64,000 nt of DNA. Origin: Kitasatospora aureofaciens. GTDB taxonomy: Bacteria; Actinomycetota; Actinomycetes; Streptomycetales; Streptomycetaceae. The stretch spans positions 50,220-114,219 of the forward strand of contig JODU01000023.1 of the NCBI GenBank assembly GCA_000720845.1, in the 5' to 3' direction. A model generated the notes under the pieces. It ran no database searches, was not told the origin of the DNA, and saw nothing but the letters and a program-made list of their open reading frames with translations. A program made the position numbers and the translations under genes. Shown here one piece after another: positions 56,695 through 64,000 of the stretch (the first letter of the stretch is position 1; each line of letters begins with the position of its first letter).

Positions 56695-57420
56695 ATCGGC
56701 CGGTCCCACCCCGGCCCTGCGCGCCAGTGCGACGGCGGCCAGCGTGGAGTGGACGCCCAGCTTGCCCAGCACGTTCTGCATGTGGGTGCGCACCGTGTGC
56801 GGGGACAGGTACAGCCGCTCCGCGACCGCCTTGCGGCCGAGCCCGGCGACCATGCACCGCAGCACCTCGCGCTCGCGCGGGGTCAGCGACTCCACCAGCA
56901 CCTCGCTCTCGGTGCGGTGCTTGCGGGCCGCGGTCAGCTCGCGCAGGACGCCGGTGAGCAGGACGGGCGGCAGGTGCGTCTCGTCGCGCAGCACGCCCCG
57001 GATCACGCTGAGCAGCCGGGACAGGGAGCAGTCCTTGGCCACCCATCCCGAGGCGCCGGCCCCCAGGGCGAGGGCCGCCCGGCGGGGGTCGTCCTTCTCG
57101 GCGAGGACGACGATCCGTACGCCCGGCTGCCCCGACCGCACCCCGGCGACCAGCGAGATCCCGTCCACCAGCCCGTCCTCGTTGCCGTCCCGCACGGGCA
57201 CGGCGGGCCGGGCGCCGGGCACGTGGCCGCCCAGGTCGGCGTCGACGAGCAGCACGTCGAACCGCCGCCCCTCGGAGGCGGCCCGCTCCAGGCAGCGCAG
57301 TGCGGCGGGACCGCTGCCGGCCGCGGAGACGTCGACGTCGGGCTCGGCGGCCAGGGCGGCCGCGAGCGACTCGGCGAAGATGCGATGGTCGTCGACGACC
57401 AGGACTCGGATACGAACCAC
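56653..57420 (-). CDS. Orphan LuxR-family response regulator
   Basis: The 255-residue protein has a receiver domain with VLVVDD (Asp10, Asp11) and a likely phospho-acceptor Asp60 in FDVLLVDADL, a longer than usual loop after it (HVPGARPAVPVRDGNEDG), and a C-terminal LuxR helix-turn-helix (LTPREREVLRCMVAGLGRKA, then RLYLSPHTVRTHMQNVLGKL). The GTG at 57420 follows a purine-rich GGGGGAGGGGG. No kinase is adjacent. The gene overlaps the tamR 3' end in the opposite orientation, so transcription of the two may interfere. Targets are unknown. Confidence 0.87.
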   Translation of the reverse strand: MVRIRVLVVDDHRIFAESLAAALAAEPDVDVSAAGSGPAALRCLERAASEGRRFDVLLVDADLGGHVPGARPAVPVRDGNEDGLVDGISLVAGVRSGQPGVRIVVLAEKDDPRRAALALGAGASGWVAKDCSLSRLLSVIRGVLRDETHLPPVLLTGVLRELTAARKHRTESEVLVESLTPREREVLRCMVAGLGRKAVAERLYLSPHTVRTHMQNVLGKLGVHSTLAAVALARRAGVGPADLTGDVVERGGQLA

Positions 57421-57745
57421 GAAACCCCCTCCCCCGAGCTCCGCGAGGAGCAGGGGATACCCATCGTCTGTCCGTCCTCGGATGACGGCACCTGCACGGG
57501 TACGACGCCCAGGGCCCCGCATCCAGCTGTGTGCTGTTGTGCTCGGTACTCCGGGACGGGTGGCCTCGGCCGGACGGCCGCCGCCGTGCGGTCATCGCTA
57601 CCCGCGCCCCGGGCGTCGTACCCGGCCGTCTCGCCCCCTGAACGGCACCGGCCCCCACCGGTGCTGCTCATCAGAGTACGGACGGGCGCCGGGAGCGGAA
57701 GGCTATTTGCAGAACTGACTCCACGGCACGTTTATGGTGAGCCGC

Positions 57746-58189
57746 ATGTTTCGTCTTGTGACAGAAGTCGACAAGGAACGGCGCGATCTGCTGCGCACCC
57801 GCCTGCGGGAGACGAACACAGCGGCCTCCTCCGTCCTGCGTTCCCTGCGCGGGACCCCTCACGAACGCGAATTCCCGTTGCACGTCTGGGTGCTGGACCG
57901 GGCCGGCGGGCTGGCGGGCGGGCTGGTCGGCCACACCTGGGCGACCTGGCTCCACGTCACCTACCTGTGGGTGGACGGCGGTCACCGGGGCGCGGGCCTC
58001 GGCTCCGCCCTCCTCGACGAGGCGGAACGCACCGCCCGCACCGAACGCCGCTGCGCCGCCGCCCGCGTGGAGACCTGGGACTTCCAGGCCCCCGGCTTCT
58101 ACACGAAGCGCGGCTACGACGTCATGTGCGTGATCCCCGACTACCCGCCGGGGATCACGGAGTACACGCTGGTGAAGCGGCTCGGCTGA
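57746..58189 (+). CDS. GNAT family N-acetyltransferase
   Basis: The 147-residue protein carries the GNAT fold: an N-terminal helix pair, strands ending in WLHVTYLWVDGG, the acetyl-CoA pyrophosphate-binding HRGAGLGSALLDEAE (motif A) and the C-terminal YTKRGYDVMCVI block (motif B). Ligand specificity is unknown; members acetylate antibiotics, amines or protein N-termini. Two ATGs, 57734 and 57746, are possible. The second has GGTGAG four bases upstream and is used here. It is convergent with galK, with only five bases between stops. Confidence 0.82.
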   Translation: MFRLVTEVDKERRDLLRTRLRETNTAASSVLRSLRGTPHEREFPLHVWVLDRAGGLAGGLVGHTWATWLHVTYLWVDGGHRGAGLGSALLDEAERTARTERRCAAARVETWDFQAPGFYTKRGYDVMCVIPDYPPGITEYTLVKRLG

Positions 58190-58194
58190 CCGGC

Positions 58195-59358
<1,164 letters not shown>

Positions 59359-59394
59359 GCCCTGACCCCTCACCCTTCGTAACTGCGGTAAGTA

Positions 59395-60357
59395 CTAGCC
59401 CGCGCGCCGCTGCGCGAACTCCCACGCGTCCGACACGATCCCCGCGAGGTCCGCGCGGGACGGGTTCCAGCCCAGTTTCTCCCGGGCGGTGTCCGCCGAC
59501 GCCACCAGGACCGCCGGGTCGCCGCCCCGGCGCGGGGCCACCACCTCGGGGATCGGGTGGCCCGTCACCCGGCGGACCGTCTCGACGACCTCGCGGACGG
59601 AGAAGCCGTTGCCGTTGCCCAGGTTGCAGATGAGGTGCTCGCCCGGGGTGGCGGCGGCCACGGCCAGCAGATGGGCCTCGGCCAGGTCGGCGACGTGGAT
59701 GTAGTCGCGCACACAGGTGCCGTCCGGCGTCGGGTAGTCGTCGCCGAAGACGGAGATCGCCTCACGGCGGCCCTGCGCCACCTGGAGGACCAGCGGGATC
59801 AGGTGCGACTCGGGGTCGTGGCGCTCGCCGTACTCCCCGTACGCGCCCGCGACGTTGAAGTACCGCAGCGAGACCGCGCCGAGGCCGTGGGCCGCCGCCT
59901 CGCCGGTGATCATGTGGTCGACGGCCAGCTTCGAGGCACCGTAAGGGTTCGTGGGCCTGGTCGGCGCGGACTCGACGATCGGCACCTGCTCGGGCTCGCC
60001 GTAGGTGGCGGCCGTGGAGGAGAAGACGAGGCGCCGCACGCCCGCGCCCCGCATGGCCTCCAGCAGGGCCATGGTCCCGCCGACGTTGTTGTCCCAGTAC
60101 TTCTCGGGCTTCACGACCGACTCACCGACCTGGGAGAAGGCGGCGAAGTGCAGCACGCCGTCGAACGAGGCGTCCAGCCACTTGGCGGCGTCGCGGATGT
60201 CACCCTCGACGAACGAGGCCCCCGCCGGCACACCCTCACGGAAGCCGGTCGACAGATTGTCGAGCACGACGACCTCGTGCCCCGCCTCCACCAAATGCTG
60301 GGCGACGACGCTGCCGACGTATCCGGCACCACCTGTCACCAGGTACTTCCCGCTCAT
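59395..60357 (-). CDS. galE: UDP-glucose 4-epimerase
   Basis: The 320-residue extended short-chain dehydrogenase interconverts UDP-galactose and UDP-glucose with bound NAD. TGGAGYVGS (residues 8-16) binds NAD, the catalytic triad is Ser (113/114 in FSSTAATYG), Tyr139 and Lys143 (YGASK), and HFAAFSQVGESV and DYIHVADLAEAHL are typical. Length is near the 320-340 of actinobacterial GalE. The ATG overlaps the galT stop by four bases, so translation is coupled. It is the middle gene of the operon. Confidence 0.96.
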   Translation of the reverse strand: MSGKYLVTGGAGYVGSVVAQHLVEAGHEVVVLDNLSTGFREGVPAGASFVEGDIRDAAKWLDASFDGVLHFAAFSQVGESVVKPEKYWDNNVGGTMALLEAMRGAGVRRLVFSSTAATYGEPEQVPIVESAPTRPTNPYGASKLAVDHMITGEAAAHGLGAVSLRYFNVAGAYGEYGERHDPESHLIPLVLQVAQGRREAISVFGDDYPTPDGTCVRDYIHVADLAEAHLLAVAAATPGEHLICNLGNGNGFSVREVVETVRRVTGHPIPEVVAPRRGGDPAVLVASADTAREKLGWNPSRADLAGIVSDAWEFAQRRAG

Positions 60358-61415
60358 GAACTCGCTACCTCTCGCAGTCGCTCGGCCGCGCGCTCCGGGG
60401 GCACGTCGTTGATGAACACGTTCATGCCGGACTCGGAGCCCGCGAGGAACTTCAGCTTGCCGGACGTACGGCGAATGGTGAAAAGCTCCAGGTGCAGCGC
60501 GAAGTCGTCCCGCGTCACGCCCTCGAACTCGTCCAGGTGTCCGAACGGGGCCTGGTGCCAGGCCGCGATGTAGGGCGTCGGCGGCTCACCCTCGCCGAAG
60601 ATCCGGTCGAAGCGCCTCAAAAGTTCCAGGTAGACCTTGGGGAACTCGGCGCGCGCCGCCTCGTCGAGACCGAGCAGATCGGGCACCCGCCGCTTCGGGT
60701 AGAGGTGCACCTCGTACGGCCAGTGCGCCGCGTACGGCACGAAGGCCACCCACTGCTCACTCTCCAGGACGACCCGCTCGCCGGACAGCTCCTCCTCCAG
60801 CACGGCGTCGAACAGGTTCTCCCCGCCCGTCGCGTCCTTGTGGGCGGCGAGTGAACGGAGCATCAGGGCGGTGCGGGGGGTGGTGAACGGGTAGGCGTAG
60901 ATCTGCCCGTGCGGGTGACCCAGCGTCACCCCGATCTCGGCGCCCCGGTTCTCGAAGCAGAACACCTGTTCAACGGAGGGCAGATGGGACAGCTCGGAGG
61001 TGCGGTCCGTCCAGGCGTCGAGCACGAGCCGGGCCTGCTCCTCGCTCAGGTCGGCGAAGGAGGCGTCGTGGTCGGAGGTGAAGCAGACGACCTCGCAGCG
61101 GCCGGAGTCGCCGGCCAGCGAAGGAAATCGATTCTCGAAGACCACCACGTCATAGGCCGAGTCCGGGATCTCGCTCAGCCGCTCCCCGTCCGACGGGCAC
61201 AGCGGGCACTGGTCGGCCGGCGGATGGTAGGTGCGCCCCTGACGGTGCGAGGCGACGGCGACCGAGTCTCCGAGCAGCGGGTCACGGCGGACCTCGGAGG
61301 TGGTGACGGTCCGCTCCAGCGGACGGCGGTCCACGGCGTCGCGCACGGTGTCGTCGCGCAGGTCGTAGTAGACCAGCTCACGGCCGTCGGCCAGCCGGGT
61401 CGAGGTCTTCTTCAC
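60354..61415 (-). CDS. galT: Galactose-1-phosphate uridylyltransferase
   Basis: The 353-residue HIT-superfamily enzyme transfers UMP from UDP-glucose to galactose 1-phosphate through a uridylyl-histidine intermediate. The catalytic LGHPHGQIYAYPF motif is intact, and CPLCPSDGER carries a zinc-type Cys pair. FENRFPSLAGDS and the C-terminal HLELFTIRRTSGKLKFLAGSE are typical of GalT. The GTG at 61415 has AGAGGAG seven bases upstream. It heads the gal operon; the AT-rich upstream segment holds the galP1 promoter. Confidence 0.95.
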   Translation of the reverse strand: MKKTSTRLADGRELVYYDLRDDTVRDAVDRRPLERTVTTSEVRRDPLLGDSVAVASHRQGRTYHPPADQCPLCPSDGERLSEIPDSAYDVVVFENRFPSLAGDSGRCEVVCFTSDHDASFADLSEEQARLVLDAWTDRTSELSHLPSVEQVFCFENRGAEIGVTLGHPHGQIYAYPFTTPRTALMLRSLAAHKDATGGENLFDAVLEEELSGERVVLESEQWVAFVPYAAHWPYEVHLYPKRRVPDLLGLDEAARAEFPKVYLELLRRFDRIFGEGEPPTPYIAAWHQAPFGHLDEFEGVTRDDFALHLELFTIRRTSGKLKFLAGSESGMNVFINDVPPERAAERLREVASS

Positions 61416-61439
61416 TGCCGCACTCCTCTGCACCCACCC

Positions 61440-61530
61440 ATGAAGTCACCAATCATCCAACACAATCAAACATAACACATCACAACCCACCATCCTCGTC
61501 CTACATCACAATCAAACAAAGTTCATCACC
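61440..61530 (-). promoter_or_regulatory. galP1-like promoter with direct repeats
   Basis: This AT-rich stretch carries two direct copies of CACAATCAAA (61461-61470 and 61507-61516, 46 bp apart) and two of ACATCACAA (61477-61485 and 61503-61511). The S. coelicolor/S. lividans galP1 promoter has this kind of TTTGAT/TGTGAT repeats and is induced by galactose and repressed by glucose. It serves galT-galE-galK on the minus strand. Confidence 0.75.
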
Positions 61531-61536
61531 AGAAGT

Positions 61537-61551
61537 GTTCAATTACTGAAC
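61537..61551. promoter_or_regulatory. Short inverted repeat upstream of the symporter
   Basis: GTTCA-ATTAC-TGAAC at 61537-61551 is a perfect 5-bp-arm repeat about 55 bp upstream of the symporter start. It could be part of the divergent control region. Confidence 0.4.
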
Positions 61552-61603
61552 GCGGAGGCGTAGGTTCCGCTGCGGATCAGTTCGCGAACGAAGCGAGTGC
61601 TTA

Positions 61604-63292
61604 ATGCAAACCCCCACGAGCTCCACATATCTAGCCGCCGAGCTTCGACTCCCCACCAACTGGCTCGACTACACGATCCTCGGGATCTACTTCGTGGTCG
61701 TGCTGGGCATCGGCTTCGCCGCCCGCCGCTCGGTCAAGACCAGCCTGGACTTCTTCCTGTCCGGCCGTTCACTGCCCGCCTGGGTCACCGGCCTCGCCTT
61801 CGTCGCGGCCAACCTGGGTGCCACCGAGATCCTCGGCATGGCGGCCAACAGCGCCCAGTACGGCGTCTACACGACCCACTGGTACTGGATCGGCGCCATC
61901 CCGGCGATGGTCTTCCTCGGCCTGGTGATGATGCCGTTCTACTACGGCTCGAAGGTCCGCTCGGTCCCGGAGTTCCTCCTCCTCCGCTTCGACAAGGCCT
62001 CCCACCTGCTCAGTTCGGCACTGTTCGCCGTGGCGGCCATCCTGATCGCCGGCGTGAACCTCTACGCCCTCGCGATCGTCGTCGAGGCGCTCCTCGGCTG
62101 GCCGGAGTGGGTGGCCATCGTGGTGGCCGGCTTCTTCGTCCTGGCGTACATCACCCTGGGCGGCCTCTCCTCGGCCATCTACAACGAGGTCCTCCAGTTC
62201 TTCGTGATCCTGGCCGGCCTCATCCCGATCACCATCCTGGGCCTGAAGAAGGTCGGCGGCTGGGACGGCCTGTCCGACTCCCTCTCCAAGTCCCACGGCT
62301 CCGACTTCATGACGGCGTGGGGCGGCACGGGCATCGGCAGCGAGAACCCCCTGGGCGCCAACTGGCTGACCATCGTCCTGGGCCTCGGCTTCGTCCTCTC
62401 CTTCGGCTACTGGACGACGAACTTCGCCGAGGTGCAGCGCGCCCTGTCGGCGAAGAACCTCTCCGCGGCCCAGCGCACCCCGCTGATCGCCGCCTTCCCG
62501 AAGATCTTCATCGTCTTCGTCGTCATGATCCCGGGCCTGGTCGCCGCGGTCCTGGTCCCGAAGATCGGCACCCCCGGCTCGGACCTCCAGTACAACGACG
62601 CGATCCCGTACCTGATGCAGCAGCTGCTGCCCAACGGCGTCCTGGGCATCGCGGTGACCGGTCTGCTGGCCGCCTTCATGGCCGGCATGGCGGCCAACAT
62701 CTCCTCCTTCAACACCGTCTTCACCACCGACATCTGGCAGAAGTACGTGGTGAAGGACCGCGAGGACGGCTACTACGTCCGCTTCGGCCGCCTGATCACG
62801 GTGATCGGCGTGCTGGCCTCCATCGGCACGGCGTTCCTGGCCTCCTCGTTCTCCAACATCATGAGCTACCTCCAGACGCTCTTCTCCTTCTTCAACGTGC
62901 CGATGTTCGTGGTCTTCATCATCGGCATGTTCTGGAAGCGCGCGTCGATGAAGTCGGGCTTCTGGGGCCTGATCGCGGGCACGACCGCCGCGATGGTGAA
63001 CTACTTCGTCATCTACAAGCAGGGCATCATCGACATCCCCTCCGACCAGGGCGCCAACTTCGTCTCCGCGATCGCGGGCTTCGTCGCCGGCGCGGTGGTC
63101 ATGGTCGCGGTGTCCCTGTTCACCGCGCCGAAGCCCACCGCCGATCTCCAGGGCCTGGTCTACGGCACGACGTCCCCCGGCATGGCGGAACCGCCCGCCA
63201 AGGGCGACGACGCGTGGTACCGCAAGCCGGCGCTGCTGGGCTGGGGGGCGGTCGTCCTGGCCGCAGCCTGCTACATCCCGTTCTCGTTCTGA
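61604..63292 (+). CDS. Sodium:solute symporter (SLC5/SGLT-like, likely galactose or other sugar)
   Basis: The 562-residue transporter has about 14 hydrophobic helices of the SSS/SLC5 type and the SGLT-like DYTILGIYFVVVLGIGFAARRS start, GRSLPAWVTGLAFVAANLGATEILGM core and MAANISSFNTVFTTDIW sodium-site segment. It is transcribed away from galT across a shared control region, which suggests uptake of galactose or a related sugar, though substrate specificity is inferred from context. The ATG at 61604 has only a weak AGCGAG ribosome binding site. A small membrane protein follows 21 bp downstream. Confidence 0.88.
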   Translation: MQTPTSSTYLAAELRLPTNWLDYTILGIYFVVVLGIGFAARRSVKTSLDFFLSGRSLPAWVTGLAFVAANLGATEILGMAANSAQYGVYTTHWYWIGAIPAMVFLGLVMMPFYYGSKVRSVPEFLLLRFDKASHLLSSALFAVAAILIAGVNLYALAIVVEALLGWPEWVAIVVAGFFVLAYITLGGLSSAIYNEVLQFFVILAGLIPITILGLKKVGGWDGLSDSLSKSHGSDFMTAWGGTGIGSENPLGANWLTIVLGLGFVLSFGYWTTNFAEVQRALSAKNLSAAQRTPLIAAFPKIFIVFVVMIPGLVAAVLVPKIGTPGSDLQYNDAIPYLMQQLLPNGVLGIAVTGLLAAFMAGMAANISSFNTVFTTDIWQKYVVKDREDGYYVRFGRLITVIGVLASIGTAFLASSFSNIMSYLQTLFSFFNVPMFVVFIIGMFWKRASMKSGFWGLIAGTTAAMVNYFVIYKQGIIDIPSDQGANFVSAIAGFVAGAVVMVAVSLFTAPKPTADLQGLVYGTTSPGMAEPPAKGDDAWYRKPALLGWGAVVLAAACYIPFSF

Positions 63293-63313
63293 TCGCGGGA
63301 GGATTGAGAGAGC

Positions 63314-63622
63314 ATGTCTGATTCCTACTCCGACAAGAACGTCCAGGACGAGGTCTCCGAGCTGGAGACCAAGTCCGTCACCGCCGCACGGCTCTTCGAC
63401 ATCCGGCGGATCATCGGCGGGCTGTTCGTGATCTACGGCGTCATCGTGACGATCGCAGGAATCGTGGCGTCCGACGACGACATCGACAAGGCGCAGGGGG
63501 TGAACATCAACCTGTGGACCGGGCTGGGGATGCTGGTCCTGGGCATCTTCTTCCTGGCCTGGCTGAAGCTGCGGCCGACGGCCCCGCCGACACCTCCGGT
63601 GGAGGAGGCCGGGAAGAAGTGA
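63314..63622 (+). CDS. Small two-helix membrane protein downstream of the symporter
   Basis: The 102-residue protein has two hydrophobic segments (about residues 33-54 and 71-89) with a short acidic loop (DDDIDKAQGVN) between them, an acidic N-terminus and a Pro-rich C-terminus. I do not recognise a named family, but similar small proteins accompany SSS transporters. It lies 21 bp after the symporter on the same strand and is probably co-transcribed. A GGAGG-type site precedes the ATG. A hairpin follows. Confidence 0.8.
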   Translation: MSDSYSDKNVQDEVSELETKSVTAARLFDIRRIIGGLFVIYGVIVTIAGIVASDDDIDKAQGVNINLWTGLGMLVLGIFFLAWLKLRPTAPPTPPVEEAGKK

Positions 63623-63634
63623 CCGCGCACTCCT

Positions 63635-63658
63635 GACGCCGGGCAGTGGTCCGGCGTC
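63635..63658 (+). terminator. Terminator after the symporter operon
   Basis: GACGCCGG (63635-63642) pairs with CCGGCGTC (63651-63658) around an 8-base loop, just beyond the stop at 63622. Confidence 0.7.
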
Positions 63659-64000
63659 ACCCGGTCGCCCGGCGCGGATGTGGGCGCGGGGGCGGGTCGC
63701 GCGGCCCGGCGCTCACGGGGTGCCGCTGCGCCCACCCTCCCCCATCGCCCCAGCGGCACGACTGCCCGCAGCGAGGGCGACGGACGACGGCCCGCAGCCG
63801 GGGCGGCGCGGCGACGCGGCGGGAGAGCCGAGTACGGCGGACCGGGGCAGCACGGCGCCGGCGGGCCGGGACGGCGCGGCGCCGGCGGGCCGGGACGGCG
63901 CGGCGTCGGCGGGCCGCAGCCGCGTACGGCGAGAAGGGGCCGTGTCGGGGGGTGTCCGCCCGCAGCGGTTGGCGCGTCAACGCCGGGGGAGATCTGTGGC
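63659..64000. other. GC-rich region with short tandem repeats, no gene seen
   Basis: After the terminator the window ends in 342 bases of very GC-rich sequence. A 24-bp unit (GACGGCGCGGCGCCGGCGGG...) recurs about three times near 63840-63920. The open frames here are Arg/Pro/Ala-rich low-complexity and not convincing. The promoter of the next gene, outside the window, may lie at the right end. Confidence 0.55.

Noticed and set aside
63657..63980. Minus-strand 107-residue open frame at the window end
   Set aside because: It is Arg/Pro-rich low complexity with tandem repeats, and overlaps the hairpin; codon pattern gives no support.

Overview
The window is about 72% GC with codon third positions almost always G or C. 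It looks like the chromosome core of a Streptomyces, close to S. coelicolor. Pointers are the UAA-anticodon leucyl tRNA (bldA), two Rpf/LysM secreted proteins with a ydaO-type leader, a tam/tamR pair, a galT-galE-galK operon and a family of Streptomyces 'cellulose-binding' coiled-coil proteins. The gene order eno - ftsB-like - DUF501 - ppx, followed by mazG, a SurA-type lipoprotein, mfd, glmU, prs, L25 (ctc) and pth, is an old actinobacterial block that is also seen around Rv1014c-Rv1026 of Mycobacterium tuberculosis. I see no insertion sequence, prophage, CRISPR array or replication origin.

Layout. 0-4 kb: the 3' end of an unidentified gene, small hypotheticals, a BI-1/YccA membrane protein, pobA and bldA. 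4-11 kb: a LolD/FtsX-type ABC system, a cyclopropane-fatty-acid synthase and a type II NADH dehydrogenase. 11-17 kb: ppx, DUF501, ftsB-like, eno, then rpfA with a c-di-AMP riboswitch-like leader, and rpfC. 17-26 kb: P450-mazG, a SurA-like lipoprotein, a Ser/Thr kinase with TPR-like tail, a degenerate N-6 DNA methylase with an N-terminal HTH, and a lipoprotein HNH nuclease. 26-34 kb: a small antitoxin-like protein, mfd and a second ABC system paralogous to the first. 34-37 kb: an acetate-type symporter with its DUF485 partner and a coiled-coil protein.

37.4-42.5 kb is the most unusual part. Two deaminase/SUKH modules stand head to head. On the minus strand are a SUKH-1 protein and an 884-residue fusion of Imm35, deaminase and SUKH-4. 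On the plus strand are a YwqJ-type deaminase and a SUKH-3 protein. These domains are known from polymorphic toxin/immunity systems, but here they lack secretion signals, and the fusion carries a Pro/Gly-rich spacer with repeated T-x-[LF] motifs.

42.5-49 kb: an orphan histidine kinase, tRNA-Gln, glmU, prs, L25 and pth. 49-57.5 kb: ppc, a desaturase-TetR pair, a CaiB-like CoA-transferase, VOC protein, tam/tamR and an orphan LuxR response regulator. 57.7-63.6 kb: a GNAT protein, the gal operon with an AT-rich promoter, and a divergent SLC5-type symporter. By eye I found no in-frame TTA codon in any accepted gene, although the window carries the tRNA that reads it.
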